Positions 45,030 to 55,858 of a stretch of 64,000 nt of DNA are shown here, one piece after another (position 1 is the stretch's first letter; the number at the start of each line of letters is the position of its first letter). Source of the stretch: Brevibacterium sp. XM4083 (GTDB taxonomy: Bacteria; Actinomycetota; Actinomycetes; Actinomycetales; Brevibacteriaceae); assembly GCF_006489205.2 (NCBI RefSeq), contig NZ_VFYR02000002.1:124001-188000 (forward strand). The letters run 5' to 3'. A program made the translations under genes and the position numbers. The notes under the pieces are model-generated. The model worked only from the letters and a program-made list of their open reading frames with translations. It did not search any database and had not been told where the DNA came from.

Positions 45030-47672
45030 TCAGGCCTGCGGTTCGAACTCGATGGCGGCGACGGTGATCTCGTCTCCGCCGACGTCGGTCGTCAGGCTCT
45101 GCACCCTCCCGGCGGCCTTGAGGTCGCCCTCCGCCGAGGCGACAGCGCCGGTGATCGCGGCCGGGGCTTCGATCGTCAGGCTGAGCACCGAGGTCTTCTG
45201 CGAGACCTTCGCCTCGGTCTTCGCACGACGGATCTCCGAGAGCACAGCGGCCACGGAGCGCAGCAGCTCGGGATCGGCGGCGCCGGCCTCGGCGAGCGTC
45301 GCCTCATCGGAGGGCCACGGCGCGCGGTGAACCGAACCGGTGCGCCACCACGACCAGACCTCCTCGGTGACGAACGGCATGAACGGGGCGAACAGGCGCA
45401 GCAGCACATCGAGCGCGGTGGCGAGGGTGACATGCGCCGAGAGCTGATCGGCCTCCCCGGCGGCACCGTACGAGCGGTCCTTGACGAGTTCGACGTAGTC
45501 GTCGGTGAACTCCCAGAAGAAGCTCTCGACCTCGCGCAGGGCGTGCGCGTAGTCATAGGCCTCCATGTGGGTGGTGGCGCCGGCCGCTACCTCGCCGAGG
45601 CGGGCGAGCAGGGCCCGATCGAGGTCATGGCTGACCGCATCGACCTGTCCGACGAGTCCGGCGTGCACGCCCTGCGCGAGCGCGAACTTCGAGGCGTTGA
45701 GCAGCTTCATCGCCAGGCGGCGGCCGATCTGCATCTGCGAGACGTCGTAGGCGGTGTCAGCGCCGAGCTTCGCACTCGCCGCCCAGTAGCGCACGGCGTC
45801 GGGACCGAACCCGGGCTTCGCCTCGGCGAGGATGTCCGAGGGCACGACGACGTTGCCCTTCGACTTCGACATCTTCTTCCGGTCGGGGTCGAGGATCCAC
45901 CCGGACAGGCCCGCATGCTTCCACGGGGCGGCGTCGTTGAGCGAATTCGCCCGAACGACCGTGGAGAAGAGCCACGTGCGGATGATGTCGTGGCCCTGCG
46001 GCCGCAGATCGAACGGGAAGACGGTGTCGAAGAACTTCTCGTCCCGGCTCCACTTGCCCAGCAGCTGCGGGGTCAGCGACGACGTCGCCCACGTGTCGAG
46101 GACGTCGGGGTCGGCGGTGAAGCCGCCCGGCTGGTCACGCTGGTCTTCCGTGAAGCCCGCCGGCACCTCGGCGATCGGATCGACCGGCAGGTTCTCGGGC
46201 ACGATCGGGTTCTCGTAGTCCGGGGTGCCGTCGGCATCGAGGCGGTACCACAGCGGGATCGGCACCCCGAAGTAGCGCTGGCGGGAGACGAGCCAGTCGC
46301 CGTTGAGGTTCTCCACCCAGTTCTCGTAGCGGGAGCGCATGAACGCCGGATGCCATTCGATCTCACGCCCGCGGGCGATGAGCTCGTCGCGCAGCTGCGC
46401 CGAGCGGCCGCCGTTGCGGATGTACCACTGGCGGGAGGTGACGACCTCGAGCGGCTTGTCGCCCTTCTCGTAGAACGGCACGGGATGGGTAATCGCCTCG
46501 ATCTCGCCGACGAGGTCACCGGAGTCCCGGAGCATCTCCGCGATGTCCTTGCGGGCGGTGAATGTCGTCTTGCCCGCGAGCGCCTCGTAGTTGGCCACGG
46601 CATCGGGTTTCGGCGAGGCCGCGATCCACTCGGGCACCTCGAGGCCGAGGCGTCCGGCGCGGTTGACCACGGCCCGGGTGGGCAGGTCGAGCTCACGCCA
46701 CCAGGTGACGTCGGTGAGGTCGCCGAACGTGCAGACCATGGCGATGCCCGTGCCCTTGTCGGACTTCGCGAGCTCGTGGGCCCGGACCTCGACCTCGACG
46801 CCGAAGAGCGGAGAGACGAAGGTCGTGCCGAAGTGCGGCTGGTAGCGCTCGTCGTCGGGGTGGGCGACGAGGGCGACGACGGCGGGAATGAGCTCCGGCC
46901 GTGAGGTGAGGATGATGATCGGATCCGCCGAGGTGTCGGCCAGTCCGTCGGCTCCGCGCGGGAAGAACTTCACCTTGTGGTAGGCGCCCTCCTTCTCCCG
47001 GTCCTCGAGTTCGGCCTGGGCGACGGCGGTGCCGAAGGACACGTCCCACATCGTCGGGGCATCCTGCGAGTACGCGTGCCCGCCGGCGAGGTCGGTGAGG
47101 AACGCCCGCTGGCTCACGGCCCGTGAGGTGTCGTCGATCGTCCGGTAGGTGTACTTCCAGTCCACGGACAGACCGGTCGAGCGGAAGAGGTCCTCGAAGA
47201 TCTGCTCGTCCTCGGCCGAGAGGCGTTCGCAGAGTTCGATGAAGTTCCGGCGCGAGACACGCTCGAAGTCCCGAGAGTTCTTCGCCGGCTTGGCCGGGGG
47301 AGTGAAGTCGGCGTCGTAGGGCTGCGACGGGTCGCACGTCACGCCGTAGTAGTTCTGCACCCGACGCTCGGTCGGCAGGCCGTTGTCGTCCCAGCCGAGC
47401 GGGTAGAAGACGTTCTTGCCCCGCATGCGCTGGAAGCGGGCGATGATGTCCGTCTGCGTGTACGAGAAGACGTGACCGACATGGAGCGACCCGGAGGCCG
47501 TCGGCGGGGGAGTGTCGATCGAGTAGACCTGCTCCCGGTCCGTGTCGGCGTCGAAGGCGTAGACGTCGGACTCGCTCCAGGCGGCGTCCCACTTGTCGCG
47601 CAGGCCCTCGAGAGCCGGCTTGTCCGGCAGGTTCACAGACTCGTGCGTCGAGTCGGAATAGGCAGAGTTCAT
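45030..47672 (-). CDS. valS: Valyl-tRNA synthetase
   Basis: Class I aminoacyl-tRNA synthetase of 880 residues. The HIGH motif is in [15 protein letters not shown], the KMSKS motif in [13 protein letters not shown], and [19 protein letters not shown] marks the actinobacterial/archaeal-like ValRS subgroup. CP1 editing domain is present in the middle. ATG at 47672; a GTG at 47690 in frame is possible. The longer upstream open frame is non-coding overlap with the intergenic repeats. No T-box was recognised upstream. Confidence 0.96.
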   Translation of the reverse strand: MNSAYSDSTHESVNLPDKPALEGLRDKWDAAWSESDVYAFDADTDREQVYSIDTPPPTASGSLHVGHVFSYTQTDIIARFQRMRGKNVFYPLGWDDNGLPTERRVQNYYGVTCDPSQPYDADFTPPAKPAKNSRDFERVSRRNFIELCERLSAEDEQIFEDLFRSTGLSVDWKYTYRTIDDTSRAVSQRAFLTDLAGGHAYSQDAPTMWDVSFGTAVAQAELEDREKEGAYHKVKFFPRGADGLADTSADPIIILTSRPELIPAVVALVAHPDDERYQPHFGTTFVSPLFGVEVEVRAHELAKSDKGTGIAMVCTFGDLTDVTWWRELDLPTRAVVNRAGRLGLEVPEWIAASPKPDAVANYEALAGKTTFTARKDIAEMLRDSGDLVGEIEAITHPVPFYEKGDKPLEVVTSRQWYIRNGGRSAQLRDELIARGREIEWHPAFMRSRYENWVENLNGDWLVSRQRYFGVPIPLWYRLDADGTPDYENPIVPENLPVDPIAEVPAGFTEDQRDQPGGFTADPDVLDTWATSSLTPQLLGKWSRDEKFFDTVFPFDLRPQGHDIIRTWLFSTVVRANSLNDAAPWKHAGLSGWILDPDRKKMSKSKGNVVVPSDILAEAKPGFGPDAVRYWAASAKLGADTAYDVSQMQIGRRLAMKLLNASKFALAQGVHAGLVGQVDAVSHDLDRALLARLGEVAAGATTHMEAYDYAHALREVESFFWEFTDDYVELVKDRSYGAAGEADQLSAHVTLATALDVLLRLFAPFMPFVTEEVWSWWRTGSVHRAPWPSDEATLAEAGAADPELLRSVAAVLSEIRRAKTEAKVSQKTSVLSLTIEAPAAITGAVASAEGDLKAAGRVQSLTTDVGGDEITVAAIEFEPQA

Positions 47673-47708
47673 AGTTGTCGATTTTCCCACTCGCGGACCC
47701 AGGCGCCA

Positions 47709-47833
47709 AACCGGTCCCCGCGGCCTCTCCCGCGGTGAGCCGAACCGGTCGCCGCAGCGTGTCCGGCGGTGAATCGGGACGGGTGTCCGCGCAGTCTCGA
47801 CAACCGTCGGTGAGTTGTGTCGACAACCGTCGG
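47709..47833. repeat. Two sets of degenerate direct repeats between valS and the acyltransferase gene
   Basis: A 31-base sequence beginning AACCGGTC occurs at 47709-47739 and again at 47743-47773, about 25 of 31 identical, period 34. Then TCGACAACCGTCGG occurs at 47797-47810 and 47820-47833, period 23, each copy containing the inverted repeat CGAC-aacc-GTCG. The second pair, spaced roughly two helical turns apart, could be tandem operators. Confidence 0.6.
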
Positions 47834-47892
47834 AGAATTGCCTGAACGGGAGGTTCGAATGCGACCACCTGGTCAGATGAGACGATGGACGC

Positions 47893-49035
47893 ATGGCGAC
47901 CTTGGACAGAATCGGGACAGAGAATCCGCCTCCCACCTCGACGGGGTGGATGAACCCCGCGCGAGCCTTCGCGATCCTCGCCGTCGTCGCCATCCACTCC
48001 CTCGGCACCGTCGTCGAGGTCAACTTCGCCTCGATGGGCCCCGACTGGTGGGTCGCCAACGCCATCGACTCGGCGAGCCGCTGGTCGGTGCCCGTGTTCA
48101 TCATGATCTCCGGTGCCCTCGCGCTCGACCCGCTGCGGGGCAGCAAGCCGCGGAAGTTCCTCTCCAAGCGCGTGTGGCGCATCGGCATCCCGCTGGTCTT
48201 CTGGACGATCGTCTACGTCGCCTTCCGCCGCTTCTACCTCCTGCCCCCGGACTCCGACTGGAACGCGCTGGTCGCGATCCTCTCCGGCTCGCCGTTCGTC
48301 CAGCTCTACTTCCTCTACGTCCTCGCCGGCCTCACCCTGCTCACGCCGTTCTTCCGTCTGCTCAGCGTCCACGGCTCCCGGCGCCTGCAGTGGGGCACAG
48401 GGCTGATCTTCCTCGGCATCGGCATGCTCGACCAATTCGTGTCGATGATCTTCTCCGTCGGGGAGGCGAACATCGCCACACGGTTCCTGCCCATGGCCGG
48501 GTTCTACATCCTCGGCTGGGTGCTGCGCGACGTCATGCTCTCGACCCGCGGTGTCGTGTGGGCCTGGGTCGCATTCGTCGCCTCGACCGCGGTGACCGCG
48601 CTGTGGGCGGGCTTCGGGCCGGGGGAGAAGCCGTGGCTCTATCCCTACGAATACCTGTCCCCGGGCGTCGTCGTCGCCTCGCTCGCGGCCTACCTCCTCC
48701 TCCACCACTACATGCGCACCGGGTTCAGGGTCCTCCACTGGTTCTACCCCTACTCGTTCGGCGTCTTCCTCCTCCACCCGCTCGTCCTCTACCCGCTGCG
48801 CAACCTCATCGGCCTGCCGACGACCGTGCCCGGGGTGCTCTTCCACGGCGTCGTCATGGTGCTCGTCTACACCGCGATCTGCGTCGCCGTGACGTGGGTG
48901 GCGGTGAGGATCCCCGGTCTGCGCGCCGTGTTCGGCGAGGGCGGACCCCGCAATCCGTACTCACCCCAGAAGCCCGAGACTCCTCCGGACGACGCCCCAC
49001 CGGCCGGGGACCAGGCGCCCGACGGCGCCCGCTAG
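47893..49035 (+). CDS. Membrane-bound O-acyltransferase 3 family protein (WecH/OafA type)
   Basis: 380 residues with about ten membrane helices. [18 protein letters not shown] at the N-terminus is the acyltransferase-3 opening with the conserved His, followed by [10 protein letters not shown]. These enzymes O-acylate cell-surface sugars, lipids or peptidoglycan. The C-terminal 30 residues are Pro/Glu/Asp-rich and cytosolic. ATG at 47893. It is divergent from valS. Confidence 0.88.
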   Translation: MATLDRIGTENPPPTSTGWMNPARAFAILAVVAIHSLGTVVEVNFASMGPDWWVANAIDSASRWSVPVFIMISGALALDPLRGSKPRKFLSKRVWRIGIPLVFWTIVYVAFRRFYLLPPDSDWNALVAILSGSPFVQLYFLYVLAGLTLLTPFFRLLSVHGSRRLQWGTGLIFLGIGMLDQFVSMIFSVGEANIATRFLPMAGFYILGWVLRDVMLSTRGVVWAWVAFVASTAVTALWAGFGPGEKPWLYPYEYLSPGVVVASLAAYLLLHHYMRTGFRVLHWFYPYSFGVFLLHPLVLYPLRNLIGLPTTVPGVLFHGVVMVLVYTAICVAVTWVAVRIPGLRAVFGEGGPRNPYSPQKPETPPDDAPPAGDQAPDGAR

Positions 49036-49093
49036 GGCCCCGACCGTAGACTGAGAGCGAGACCCGTTTTCAGTCGAGAGGGAGTTGAGGCAG

Positions 49094-49849
49094 ATGCAGG
49101 CATTGCGAGCAGTCGTCACCGGAGCCAGCTCGGGCATCGGCGCCGCCACCGTGCGCCGGCTGCGGGACCAGGGCTGGGACGTCGTGGCCGTGGCCCGTCG
49201 CGGAGACAAGCTCACCGCCCTGGCCGAGGAGACCGGTGCCACCGCGATCACCGCCGACCTCACCGACGACGCCGCCGTGGCCGCAATGGCCGCCGAGGTG
49301 CTCGCCGGCGGTCCCGTCCACGCCCTCGTCGCCAACGCCGGTGCCGCGTTCGGCACGGACACCGTCGCCGAGGCCTCGGTCGAGGGATGGCGCGACATGT
49401 TCGACATCAACGTCCTCGGAGTCCTCCGCGTCGTCCAGGCATTCCTGCCCGCCCTCATCGACTCCGGCCGCGGCGACATCGTCGTCATGTCCTCGACCGC
49501 CGGTCACCAGGCCTACGAAGGCGGGGGCGGCTACGTCGCGACGAAGCACGGCACCCATTCGATCGCTGCGACCCTGCGCCTCGAACTCGCTGGTTCGCCC
49601 GTCCGCGTCATCGAGATCGCCCCGGGCATGGTCGCCACCGACGAGTTCACCCTCAAACGCGTCGGCGGGGACACCGCACGGGCCGAGAAGGTCTACGAGG
49701 GCGTGGAGAACCCGCTCACCGCCGACGACGTCGCCGACGCCGTGACCTGGACGCTCACGCGCCCGCACCACTTCAACGTCGACCTCATGGTCATCCGTCC
49801 GATCGCCCAGGCCGCCCAGCACAAGGTCGCCCGCCACCAGGGTCTCTGA
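49094..49849 (+). CDS. Short-chain dehydrogenase/reductase, YdfG-like
   Basis: Classical SDR of 251 residues: TGASSGIG (9-16), NAGA (81-84), catalytic Ser134, Tyr147 and Lys151 (YVATK). The fold and C-terminal length match the NADP-dependent serine/3-hydroxy acid dehydrogenase YdfG group; the substrate is not assignable. ATG at 49094 with GAGAGGGAG 9 bases upstream is preferred to the TTG at 49085. Confidence 0.9.
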   Translation: MQALRAVVTGASSGIGAATVRRLRDQGWDVVAVARRGDKLTALAEETGATAITADLTDDAAVAAMAAEVLAGGPVHALVANAGAAFGTDTVAEASVEGWRDMFDINVLGVLRVVQAFLPALIDSGRGDIVVMSSTAGHQAYEGGGGYVATKHGTHSIAATLRLELAGSPVRVIEIAPGMVATDEFTLKRVGGDTARAEKVYEGVENPLTADDVADAVTWTLTRPHHFNVDLMVIRPIAQAAQHKVARHQGL

Positions 49850-49889
49850 GCAGCCCGCGACCAGGGTCTCTGAACTGCTCGCAGAGACC
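49837..49889 (+). terminator. Duplicated stop region and hairpin after the SDR gene
   Basis: CCAGGGTCTCTGA (49837-49849), which includes the SDR stop, is repeated at 49861-49873. GGTCTCTG (49865-49872) in the second copy pairs with CAGAGACC (49882-49889). Confidence 0.55.
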
Positions 49890-49983
49890 GCGGACGCAGC
49901 CCCTGATCCGCAGCGGGTGCGTCCGCTCGTCAGCGCTCCGGGTGACTGGTGTGGGTGCGGCCTGCGGGTATAGAATTGAGGAC

Positions 49984-50231
49984 GCGTCGATCCGGCCATC
50001 ACCGGGGAGCATCCGGAAGAACAGCACGACCGATCCTTAGCCGACCACCTCGGCGGGATGGGGTGCCCACTAGACCCGGACGGTCGGACCCGTCATCGTC
50101 CGCATGAATGAGCGATCCGTCGCTGAGGCACTGTGCCGGTCGGCACTGCGGCCCCGCGGCGGATAAGCGGGGTGGTACCGCGGCAGCAATGTCGTCCTCG
50201 CGGCCAGTGACCGCAGCTACCGTGAAGGACG
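49984..50231 (+). promoter_or_regulatory. T-box leader of ileS, translational type
   Basis: A TATAGAAT -10 (49969-49976) starts a leader of about 250 bases. A very short stem I is formed by CCGG (49992-49995) and CCGG (50013-50016), with ATC, an isoleucine codon, at 49998-50000 as specifier. The T-box core GGTGGTACCGCGG is at 50171-50183. There is no poly-T terminator before the gene: instead CGTCCT (50193-50198) can pair with AGGACG (50226-50231) at the ribosome binding site. That is the architecture described for actinobacterial ileS T-boxes that control translation by uncharged tRNA-Ile. Confidence 0.88.
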
Positions 50232-50234
50232 CTC

Positions 50235-53200
50235 ATGACGCAACCCCTCTATCCCAAGGTGTCGACCTCGGCCTTCGGCCTCAGCGCCTCGCCGAACTTC
50301 CCCGAGATCGAGCGCGCGGTGCTCGAGTACTGGAAGACGGACGATACCTTCGCCGCGTCGATCGCCGAACGCGATCCCGGTGAGAACGGGTCGAACGAAT
50401 TCGTCTTCTACGACGGCCCGCCCTTCGCCAACGGCCTCCCGCACTACGGTCACCTCCTCACCGGCTACGTCAAGGACGTCGTCCCGCGCTACCAGACGAT
50501 GCAGGGCAAGAAGGTCGACCGCCGCTTCGGCTGGGACACCCACGGGCTGCCGGCCGAACTCGAAGCCGAGCGTCAGCTGGGCATCACCGACAAGTCCGAG
50601 ATCGGCCGCATGGGTCTGGCCGCCTTCAACGACGCGTGCCGGTCCTCGGTGCTGCGGTACACGCAGGAGTGGGAGGAGTACGTCACCCGGCAGGGCCGGT
50701 GGGTCGACTTCGAGAACGACTACAAGACCCTCAACGTCGAATACATGGAGAGCGTCATCTGGGCGTTCAAGCAGCTGTGGGACAAAGGCCTGGTCTACGA
50801 GGGCTACCGCGTCCTGCCCTACTGCTGGAAGGACCAGACCCCGCTGTCGAGCCATGAGCTGCGCATGGACGACGACGTCTACAAGATGCGGCAGGATCCG
50901 GCCGTGACGATCGGCTACAAGCTCACCGATTCGGACGAATGGGTCCTCATCTGGACGACGACTCCGTGGACGGTGCCGTCGAACCAGGCCGTGGCCGTCA
51001 ACCCGGAGATCCCGCTCGTCGCGGTCGTCCCCGGCCCCGACGGTGCGCCCGAACTCCAGGGCAGGACCCTCATCCTCGCCGAGGCGCGCCTCGGCGCGTA
51101 CGCCCGTGAACTCGGGGAGGACCCCGAGGTGCTGCGGACGTTCCCCGGCAGCGAGATCGTCGGACGCTCCTACGAGCCGCCGTTCCCCTACTTCGAGGGA
51201 CGCCAGGACGAGTTCGGGCAGCGCATGCACACGATCCTGCCCGCGGACTTCGTCACCACCGAGGACGGCACCGGCATCGTCCACCAGGCTCCGGCCTTCG
51301 GTGAGGAGGACAAGGAGCTCACCGACGCCTTCGGCATCACCGCCGTCCGCCCCGTCGACGACGCCGGCCTCTTCGACGCCACCGTGCCCGACTACGCCGG
51401 GGAGCAGGTCTTCGACGCCAACCGCCCGATCATCCGGGATCTGCGCGACCACACGGGACCGCTCGAGGGCCGCAGCGCCCTGCTCGTGCGCCACGAGTCC
51501 TACGAGCACTCGTACCCGCACTGCTGGCGCTGCCGCAACCCGCTCATCTACCGCGCGGTGTCCTCGTGGTTCGTCCGCGTCACCGAGTTCAAGGACCGGA
51601 TGGTCGAGCTCAACGAGCAGATCAACTGGGTGCCCGACAACGTCAAGGACGGACAGTTCGGCAAGTGGCTCGAGAACGCCCGCGACTGGTCGATCTCGCG
51701 CAACCGCTTCTGGGGCTCGCCGATCCCGGTGTGGATCTCCGACGACCCGACCTACCCGCGCACCGACGTCTACGGGTCGCTGGCCGAGATCGAAGCCGAC
51801 TTCGGCCGGCTGCCGGTCAACGACCGCGGCGAGGTCGATCTCCACCGTCCGTGGGTCGACGACCTCACCCGTCCCAACCCCGACGACCCCACAGGGACGT
51901 CGACGATGCGCCGGATCCCGGAGATCTTCGACGTGTGGTTCGACTCGGGGTCGATGAGCTACGCCCAGGTCCACTACCCGTTCGAGAACGCCGCCTGGTT
52001 CGACAACCACTTCCCGGCCGACTTCATCGTCGAGTACATCGGGCAGACCCGCGGCTGGTTCTACCTCCTCCACGTCCTCGCCACCGCGATCTTCGACCGT
52101 CCGGCGTTCCTCAACTGCATCTCCCACGGCATCGTGCTCGGCTCCGACGGGCAGAAGATGTCGAAGTCCCTGCGCAACTACCCCGACGTCAACGAGGTCT
52201 TCGACCGCGACGGCTCGGATGCGATGCGCTGGTTCCTCATGGCCTCGTCGATCCTGCGCGGCGGCAACCTCGTCGTCACCGAACAGGGCATCCGCGACGC
52301 GGTCCGCCAGGTCGTGCTCCCGCTGTGGAACACGTGGCAGTTCTTCGCGACGTACTCGAACACCGCGGACCCGGCCGCAGGGACCGACGACGCCGAGGCG
52401 GTGGCCGGCTACCGGGCGTCGAAGCGCTACGACTCCTCCCAGGTCCTCGACCGCTACCTGCTCGCGAAGACGCACGACCTCATCGTCGACTTCGCCGCGG
52501 CGATGGACGACTTCGACATCTGGGCGGCCTGCGAGATCGTCCGCAGCTACCTCGACATGCTGACGAACTGGTACGTCCGCCGCTCGCGCCGGCGCTTCTG
52601 GGACGGCAGCGCGGAGACCCACGAGACCTTCGACGTCCTCTACACGTGCCTCGAGGCCTTCGCCCGGGTCGCCGCCCCGCTCCTGCCGTTCACGGTCGAG
52701 GAGATCTACCGCGGGCTCACCGGGCACCGGTCGGTCCACCTCGAGGACTACCCGGATGCCGCGGAGTTCCCGGCCGATCCCGATCTCGTCGCGGCGATGG
52801 ACCTCACGCGCGACATCAGCTCGACGGCCTCCTCGGTGCGCAAGGCCAACCGACTGCGGGTGCGCCTGCCGCTCAGCCGCCTCGTCGTTGCCGGCAGCAC
52901 TCCGCTTGCCCGCGAGTTCACCGACATCATCGCCGATGAGCTCAACGTCCGCGAGGTCGAGGCCCTCGATCTCACCGCCGCCGAGGATGCGGGCTTCTCG
53001 CTCACTCAGAACCTCGTCGTCAATGCCCGCGCCGCCGGTCCGCGACTGGGCAAGCAGGTGCAGGCCGCGATCAGGGGCTCGAAGACCGGTGACTGGTCGG
53101 TCGCCGCCGACGGCACCGTGACCAGCGGCGGCGTCGAGCTCGTCGACGGCGAGTACACGCTCGAGTCCGTCGCCGAATCCGGCACCGAGGGCATGGAGCT

Positions 53201-53516
53201 CGCCCCCCTCGACTCCGGATTCCTCGCGCTCGACACCCGGGTCACCCCGGAGCTCGAAGCCGAGGGCGTGGCCCGGGACACCGTGCGGGCGATCCAGGGC
53301 ATCCGCAAGCAGCTCGACCTCCACGTCGCCGACCGCATCACCGTCGTCATCGAGGCCGATGAAGCCGTCACCGAGGCGCTCGGGACCCACCGGGACCTCA
53401 TCAGCACCGAGACGCTGGCGACGGGACTCGACTTCGCTCCCGTCGCCGAGTCCGCGGAGGTCTTCACCCCCGAAGAGCTGCCCGCGGGCACCCGGATCTC
53501 GGTGGTGCGGGCATGA
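50235..53516 (+). CDS. ileS: Isoleucyl-tRNA synthetase, eukaryote-like (type 2)
   Basis: Class I synthetase of 1093 residues. The HIGH region reads [15 protein letters not shown] with [11 protein letters not shown], and the KMSKS region [14 protein letters not shown], both typical of the eukaryote-like IleRS2 branch that in other bacteria tolerates mupirocin. The CP1 editing domain has the usual [12 protein letters not shown] segment. ATG at 50235 is under T-box control. It overlaps folC by 4 bases (ATGA). Confidence 0.95.
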   Translation: MTQPLYPKVSTSAFGLSASPNFPEIERAVLEYWKTDDTFAASIAERDPGENGSNEFVFYDGPPFANGLPHYGHLLTGYVKDVVPRYQTMQGKKVDRRFGWDTHGLPAELEAERQLGITDKSEIGRMGLAAFNDACRSSVLRYTQEWEEYVTRQGRWVDFENDYKTLNVEYMESVIWAFKQLWDKGLVYEGYRVLPYCWKDQTPLSSHELRMDDDVYKMRQDPAVTIGYKLTDSDEWVLIWTTTPWTVPSNQAVAVNPEIPLVAVVPGPDGAPELQGRTLILAEARLGAYARELGEDPEVLRTFPGSEIVGRSYEPPFPYFEGRQDEFGQRMHTILPADFVTTEDGTGIVHQAPAFGEEDKELTDAFGITAVRPVDDAGLFDATVPDYAGEQVFDANRPIIRDLRDHTGPLEGRSALLVRHESYEHSYPHCWRCRNPLIYRAVSSWFVRVTEFKDRMVELNEQINWVPDNVKDGQFGKWLENARDWSISRNRFWGSPIPVWISDDPTYPRTDVYGSLAEIEADFGRLPVNDRGEVDLHRPWVDDLTRPNPDDPTGTSTMRRIPEIFDVWFDSGSMSYAQVHYPFENAAWFDNHFPADFIVEYIGQTRGWFYLLHVLATAIFDRPAFLNCISHGIVLGSDGQKMSKSLRNYPDVNEVFDRDGSDAMRWFLMASSILRGGNLVVTEQGIRDAVRQVVLPLWNTWQFFATYSNTADPAAGTDDAEAVAGYRASKRYDSSQVLDRYLLAKTHDLIVDFAAAMDDFDIWAACEIVRSYLDMLTNWYVRRSRRRFWDGSAETHETFDVLYTCLEAFARVAAPLLPFTVEEIYRGLTGHRSVHLEDYPDAAEFPADPDLVAAMDLTRDISSTASSVRKANRLRVRLPLSRLVVAGSTPLAREFTDIIADELNVREVEALDLTAAEDAGFSLTQNLVVNARAAGPRLGKQVQAAIRGSKTGDWSVAADGTVTSGGVELVDGEYTLESVAESGTEGMELAPLDSGFLALDTRVTPELEAEGVARDTVRAIQGIRKQLDLHVADRITVVIEADEAVTEALGTHRDLISTETLATGLDFAPVAESAEVFTPEELPAGTRISVVRA

Positions 53517-54883
53517 GCGCGGACGACCTCACCCGGGTCTATGCCACCCTGCTCGCCCGGGCGGGGGAGGCCGCCGTCGAGGTCCGCCTCGACGCGACCC
53601 GCCGGGCCGTCGAGCTCCTCGGCGACATCCACCGGGCCGCTCCCGTCATCACGGTGACGGGGACGAACGGGAAGACGTCGACGGCGCGGATGATCGACGC
53701 GATCATCTCCGCCCACGATCTGCGGGTCGGCCGGTTCACCAGCCCCCACCTCCATTCGGTCACCGAACGCGTGTCCGTCGACGGGCAGCCCGTCGACGCG
53801 GAGACGTTCGTGCGGATCTTCGACGAGATCGCCCCGTACCTCGACATCGTCGATGCCGAGCTCGTCGAATCCGGTCGTCCGAAGCTCACCTATTTCGAGG
53901 TCCTCACCGTGCTCGCCTTCGCGATCTTCGCCGACGCTCCCGTCGACGTCGTCGTCGCCGAGGTGGGGATGGGCGGGGAATGGGATTCGACGAACGTCGC
54001 CGACGCCGAGGTGTGCGTGTTCACCCGCATCGGCCTCGACCACCAGGCCTACCTCGGCGACACCCTCACCGCGATCGCCGAGACGAAGGCGGGAATCCTC
54101 AACCGCACCATCGACCCGACCCCGGCCCCGGAGCCGGTGGCGATCATCGCGGCACAGGAGGATGAGGCGCTCACCGCCCTCGACGCCGAAGTGGCCCGCC
54201 GTCAGGTGCCCGCGCTCGTCGAGGACCGCAGCTTCCGCCTCGTCGACCGGCAGCGGGCCGTCGACGGCCAGCTCATCGCCGTCCAGGGGATCCGGGACGT
54301 CTACACCGACCTGTTCCTTCCCCTCCACGGGGAGCACCAGGCGCACAACGCGGCCGTCGCGATCGTCGCCGCGGAGACCTTCCTCGGCGATGAGGACAAA
54401 CCGCTCGACCGGGACACGGTCGCCGAGGGGCTGTCCCGTGTGACCTCGCCCGGACGCGCCGAACTCGTCCGCACCGGTCCCGCCGTCGTCGTCGACGGGG
54501 CGCACAATCCTGACGCCGCCCGCGTGCTCGCCGACACGATCACCGAGGCGTTCGACTTCGACTTCACCGTCATCGTCCTCGGCATGCTCGCCGACAAGGA
54601 CGTCCACGGCGTCCTCGACGAACTCCACCGCACCGCCGACGCCTTCGTCGTCACCGCCCCGGTCAGCGATCGGGCGCTCGACCCGGAGACGCTCGCCGAG
54701 GCGGCCCGGGAATGGGTCGACGAGGACGCGGTGACCGTGGCCCCCGACCTCAACGCGGCACTGATGACGGCCTTCGACCTCGTCGAGGGCAGCGGTGCGC
54801 AGCGGCCCGGGGTCATCGTCACCGGCTCCCTCTACACCGTCGCCGAGGCGCGTCTGCTGCTCGGCCGGGGGGACGAGGCATGA
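53513..54883 (+). CDS. folC: Dihydrofolate synthase / folylpolyglutamate synthase
   Basis: Mur-ligase-like enzyme of 456 residues adding glutamate to dihydropteroate and folates. P-loop [13 protein letters not shown] near residue 47, folate-binding [11 protein letters not shown], and the later [11 protein letters not shown] are all visible. The ATG overlaps the ileS stop; its own stop overlaps the DUF4233 gene, giving a tight ileS-folC-DUF4233 operon. Confidence 0.95.
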   Translation: MSADDLTRVYATLLARAGEAAVEVRLDATRRAVELLGDIHRAAPVITVTGTNGKTSTARMIDAIISAHDLRVGRFTSPHLHSVTERVSVDGQPVDAETFVRIFDEIAPYLDIVDAELVESGRPKLTYFEVLTVLAFAIFADAPVDVVVAEVGMGGEWDSTNVADAEVCVFTRIGLDHQAYLGDTLTAIAETKAGILNRTIDPTPAPEPVAIIAAQEDEALTALDAEVARRQVPALVEDRSFRLVDRQRAVDGQLIAVQGIRDVYTDLFLPLHGEHQAHNAAVAIVAAETFLGDEDKPLDRDTVAEGLSRVTSPGRAELVRTGPAVVVDGAHNPDAARVLADTITEAFDFDFTVIVLGMLADKDVHGVLDELHRTADAFVVTAPVSDRALDPETLAEAAREWVDEDAVTVAPDLNAALMTAFDLVEGSGAQRPGVIVTGSLYTVAEARLLLGRGDEA

Positions 54884-55245
54884 AGTCGAAGTACCCCGTC
54901 CTCGCCGGCTCGATCCTCATCTGCGAACTCGTCGTCGTCTACTTCGCGGCACTCGCAGCGTTCGGCCTGACGGTGAAGACCAACGGCACCCTCGAGCTCT
55001 CCCAGCTCCTCATCGGCGCGTCTGCCATCGCGGTGGTCGGGATCGTCGCGACGATCCTCCTGCCGCGGCGCATCGGACAGAAGCGTCCCGGCGTCGTCCT
55101 CGGCTGGATCACGCAGGTGCTGCTGCTCGCCACCGGCTTCATCCTCCCGCCGATGTTCTTCATCGCCGCGATCTTCATCGCCCTGTGGGTCGTCGCCCTC
55201 TACTGGGCGGCCCGCATCGATCGAGAGGTCGCCGAGCGGTCCTGA
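54880..55245 (+). CDS. DUF4233 membrane protein
   Basis: 121 residues with four hydrophobic helices, the usual size of DUF4233 proteins, which are found between folC and ndk in actinobacteria. Function unknown. The ATG overlaps the folC stop (ATGA). Confidence 0.85.
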   Translation: MKSKYPVLAGSILICELVVVYFAALAAFGLTVKTNGTLELSQLLIGASAIAVVGIVATILLPRRIGQKRPGVVLGWITQVLLLATGFILPPMFFIAAIFIALWVVALYWAARIDREVAERS

Positions 55246-55263
55246 TCGCCCGTGTGCCCCGGG

Positions 55264-55269
55264 TACACT
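55264..55269 (+). promoter_or_regulatory. -10 box before ndk
   Basis: TACACT, 31 bases before the ndk ATG, so ndk may have its own promoter besides read-through from folC. Confidence 0.4.
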
Positions 55270-55300
55270 GTGCATCGACGAACTCTACGGAAGGACCCGA

Positions 55301-55714
55301 ATGGAACGCACCCTCATCCTCATCAAGCCCGACGGCGTCGCCCGCGGCCTCATCGGTCAGATCGTCGGCCGCATCGAGGCCAAGGGCTATGCGATCGACG
55401 CCCTGAGCCTGCGCACGGCCACCCCTGAGGAGCTCGCGTCGCACTACGCCGAGCACGAGGGCAAGCCGTTCTACCAGCCGCTCGTCGACTTCATGTCGGA
55501 GGGCCCGATCGTCTCGATCATCGCCTCCGGTGAGGGCGTCATCCCCGGCTTCCGCTCGCTCGCCGGCGCCACCGACCCGACGACGGCCGCCCCGGGCACG
55601 ATCCGCGGCGACTTCGGCCGCGACTGGGGCGCGAAGGTGCAGAAGAATCTTGTCCACGGATCCGACTCACCCGAGTCGGCCGAACGCGAGATCGGCATCT
55701 GGTTCCCCAACTGA
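55301..55714 (+). CDS. ndk: Nucleoside diphosphate kinase
   Basis: 137-residue NDK that equilibrates nucleoside triphosphates through a phosphohistidine, His119 in NLVHGSDS. N-terminal ERTLILIKPDGV and PFYQPLVDFM are standard. ATG at 55301 with GGAAGGA upstream. Confidence 0.97.
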   Translation: MERTLILIKPDGVARGLIGQIVGRIEAKGYAIDALSLRTATPEELASHYAEHEGKPFYQPLVDFMSEGPIVSIIASGEGVIPGFRSLAGATDPTTAAPGTIRGDFGRDWGAKVQKNLVHGSDSPESAEREIGIWFPN

Positions 55715-55735
55715 GGTCGCCGGACCGCCCGAACG

Positions 55736-55786
55736 CACAGACACGTGGTGCCCCGCAGTTCAGCTGCGGGGCACCACGTGTCTGTG
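55736..55786. terminator. Bidirectional terminator between ndk and VKOR
   Basis: A perfect 23-bp stem: 55736-55758, starting CACAGACACGTGG, pairs with 55764-55786 around TTCAG. Confidence 0.88.
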
Positions 55787-55858
55787 CCGTCGTCCGCGTG
55801 CGGCGGACGGGGCTCTCCGGACGGGAGTCTCAGCTCGGAGTCTCGGACAGGCGGAGGC

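Noticed and set aside
47673..47892. T-box leader for valS
   Set aside because: No TGGNACCGCG core on the minus strand upstream of valS; the region holds direct repeats instead.
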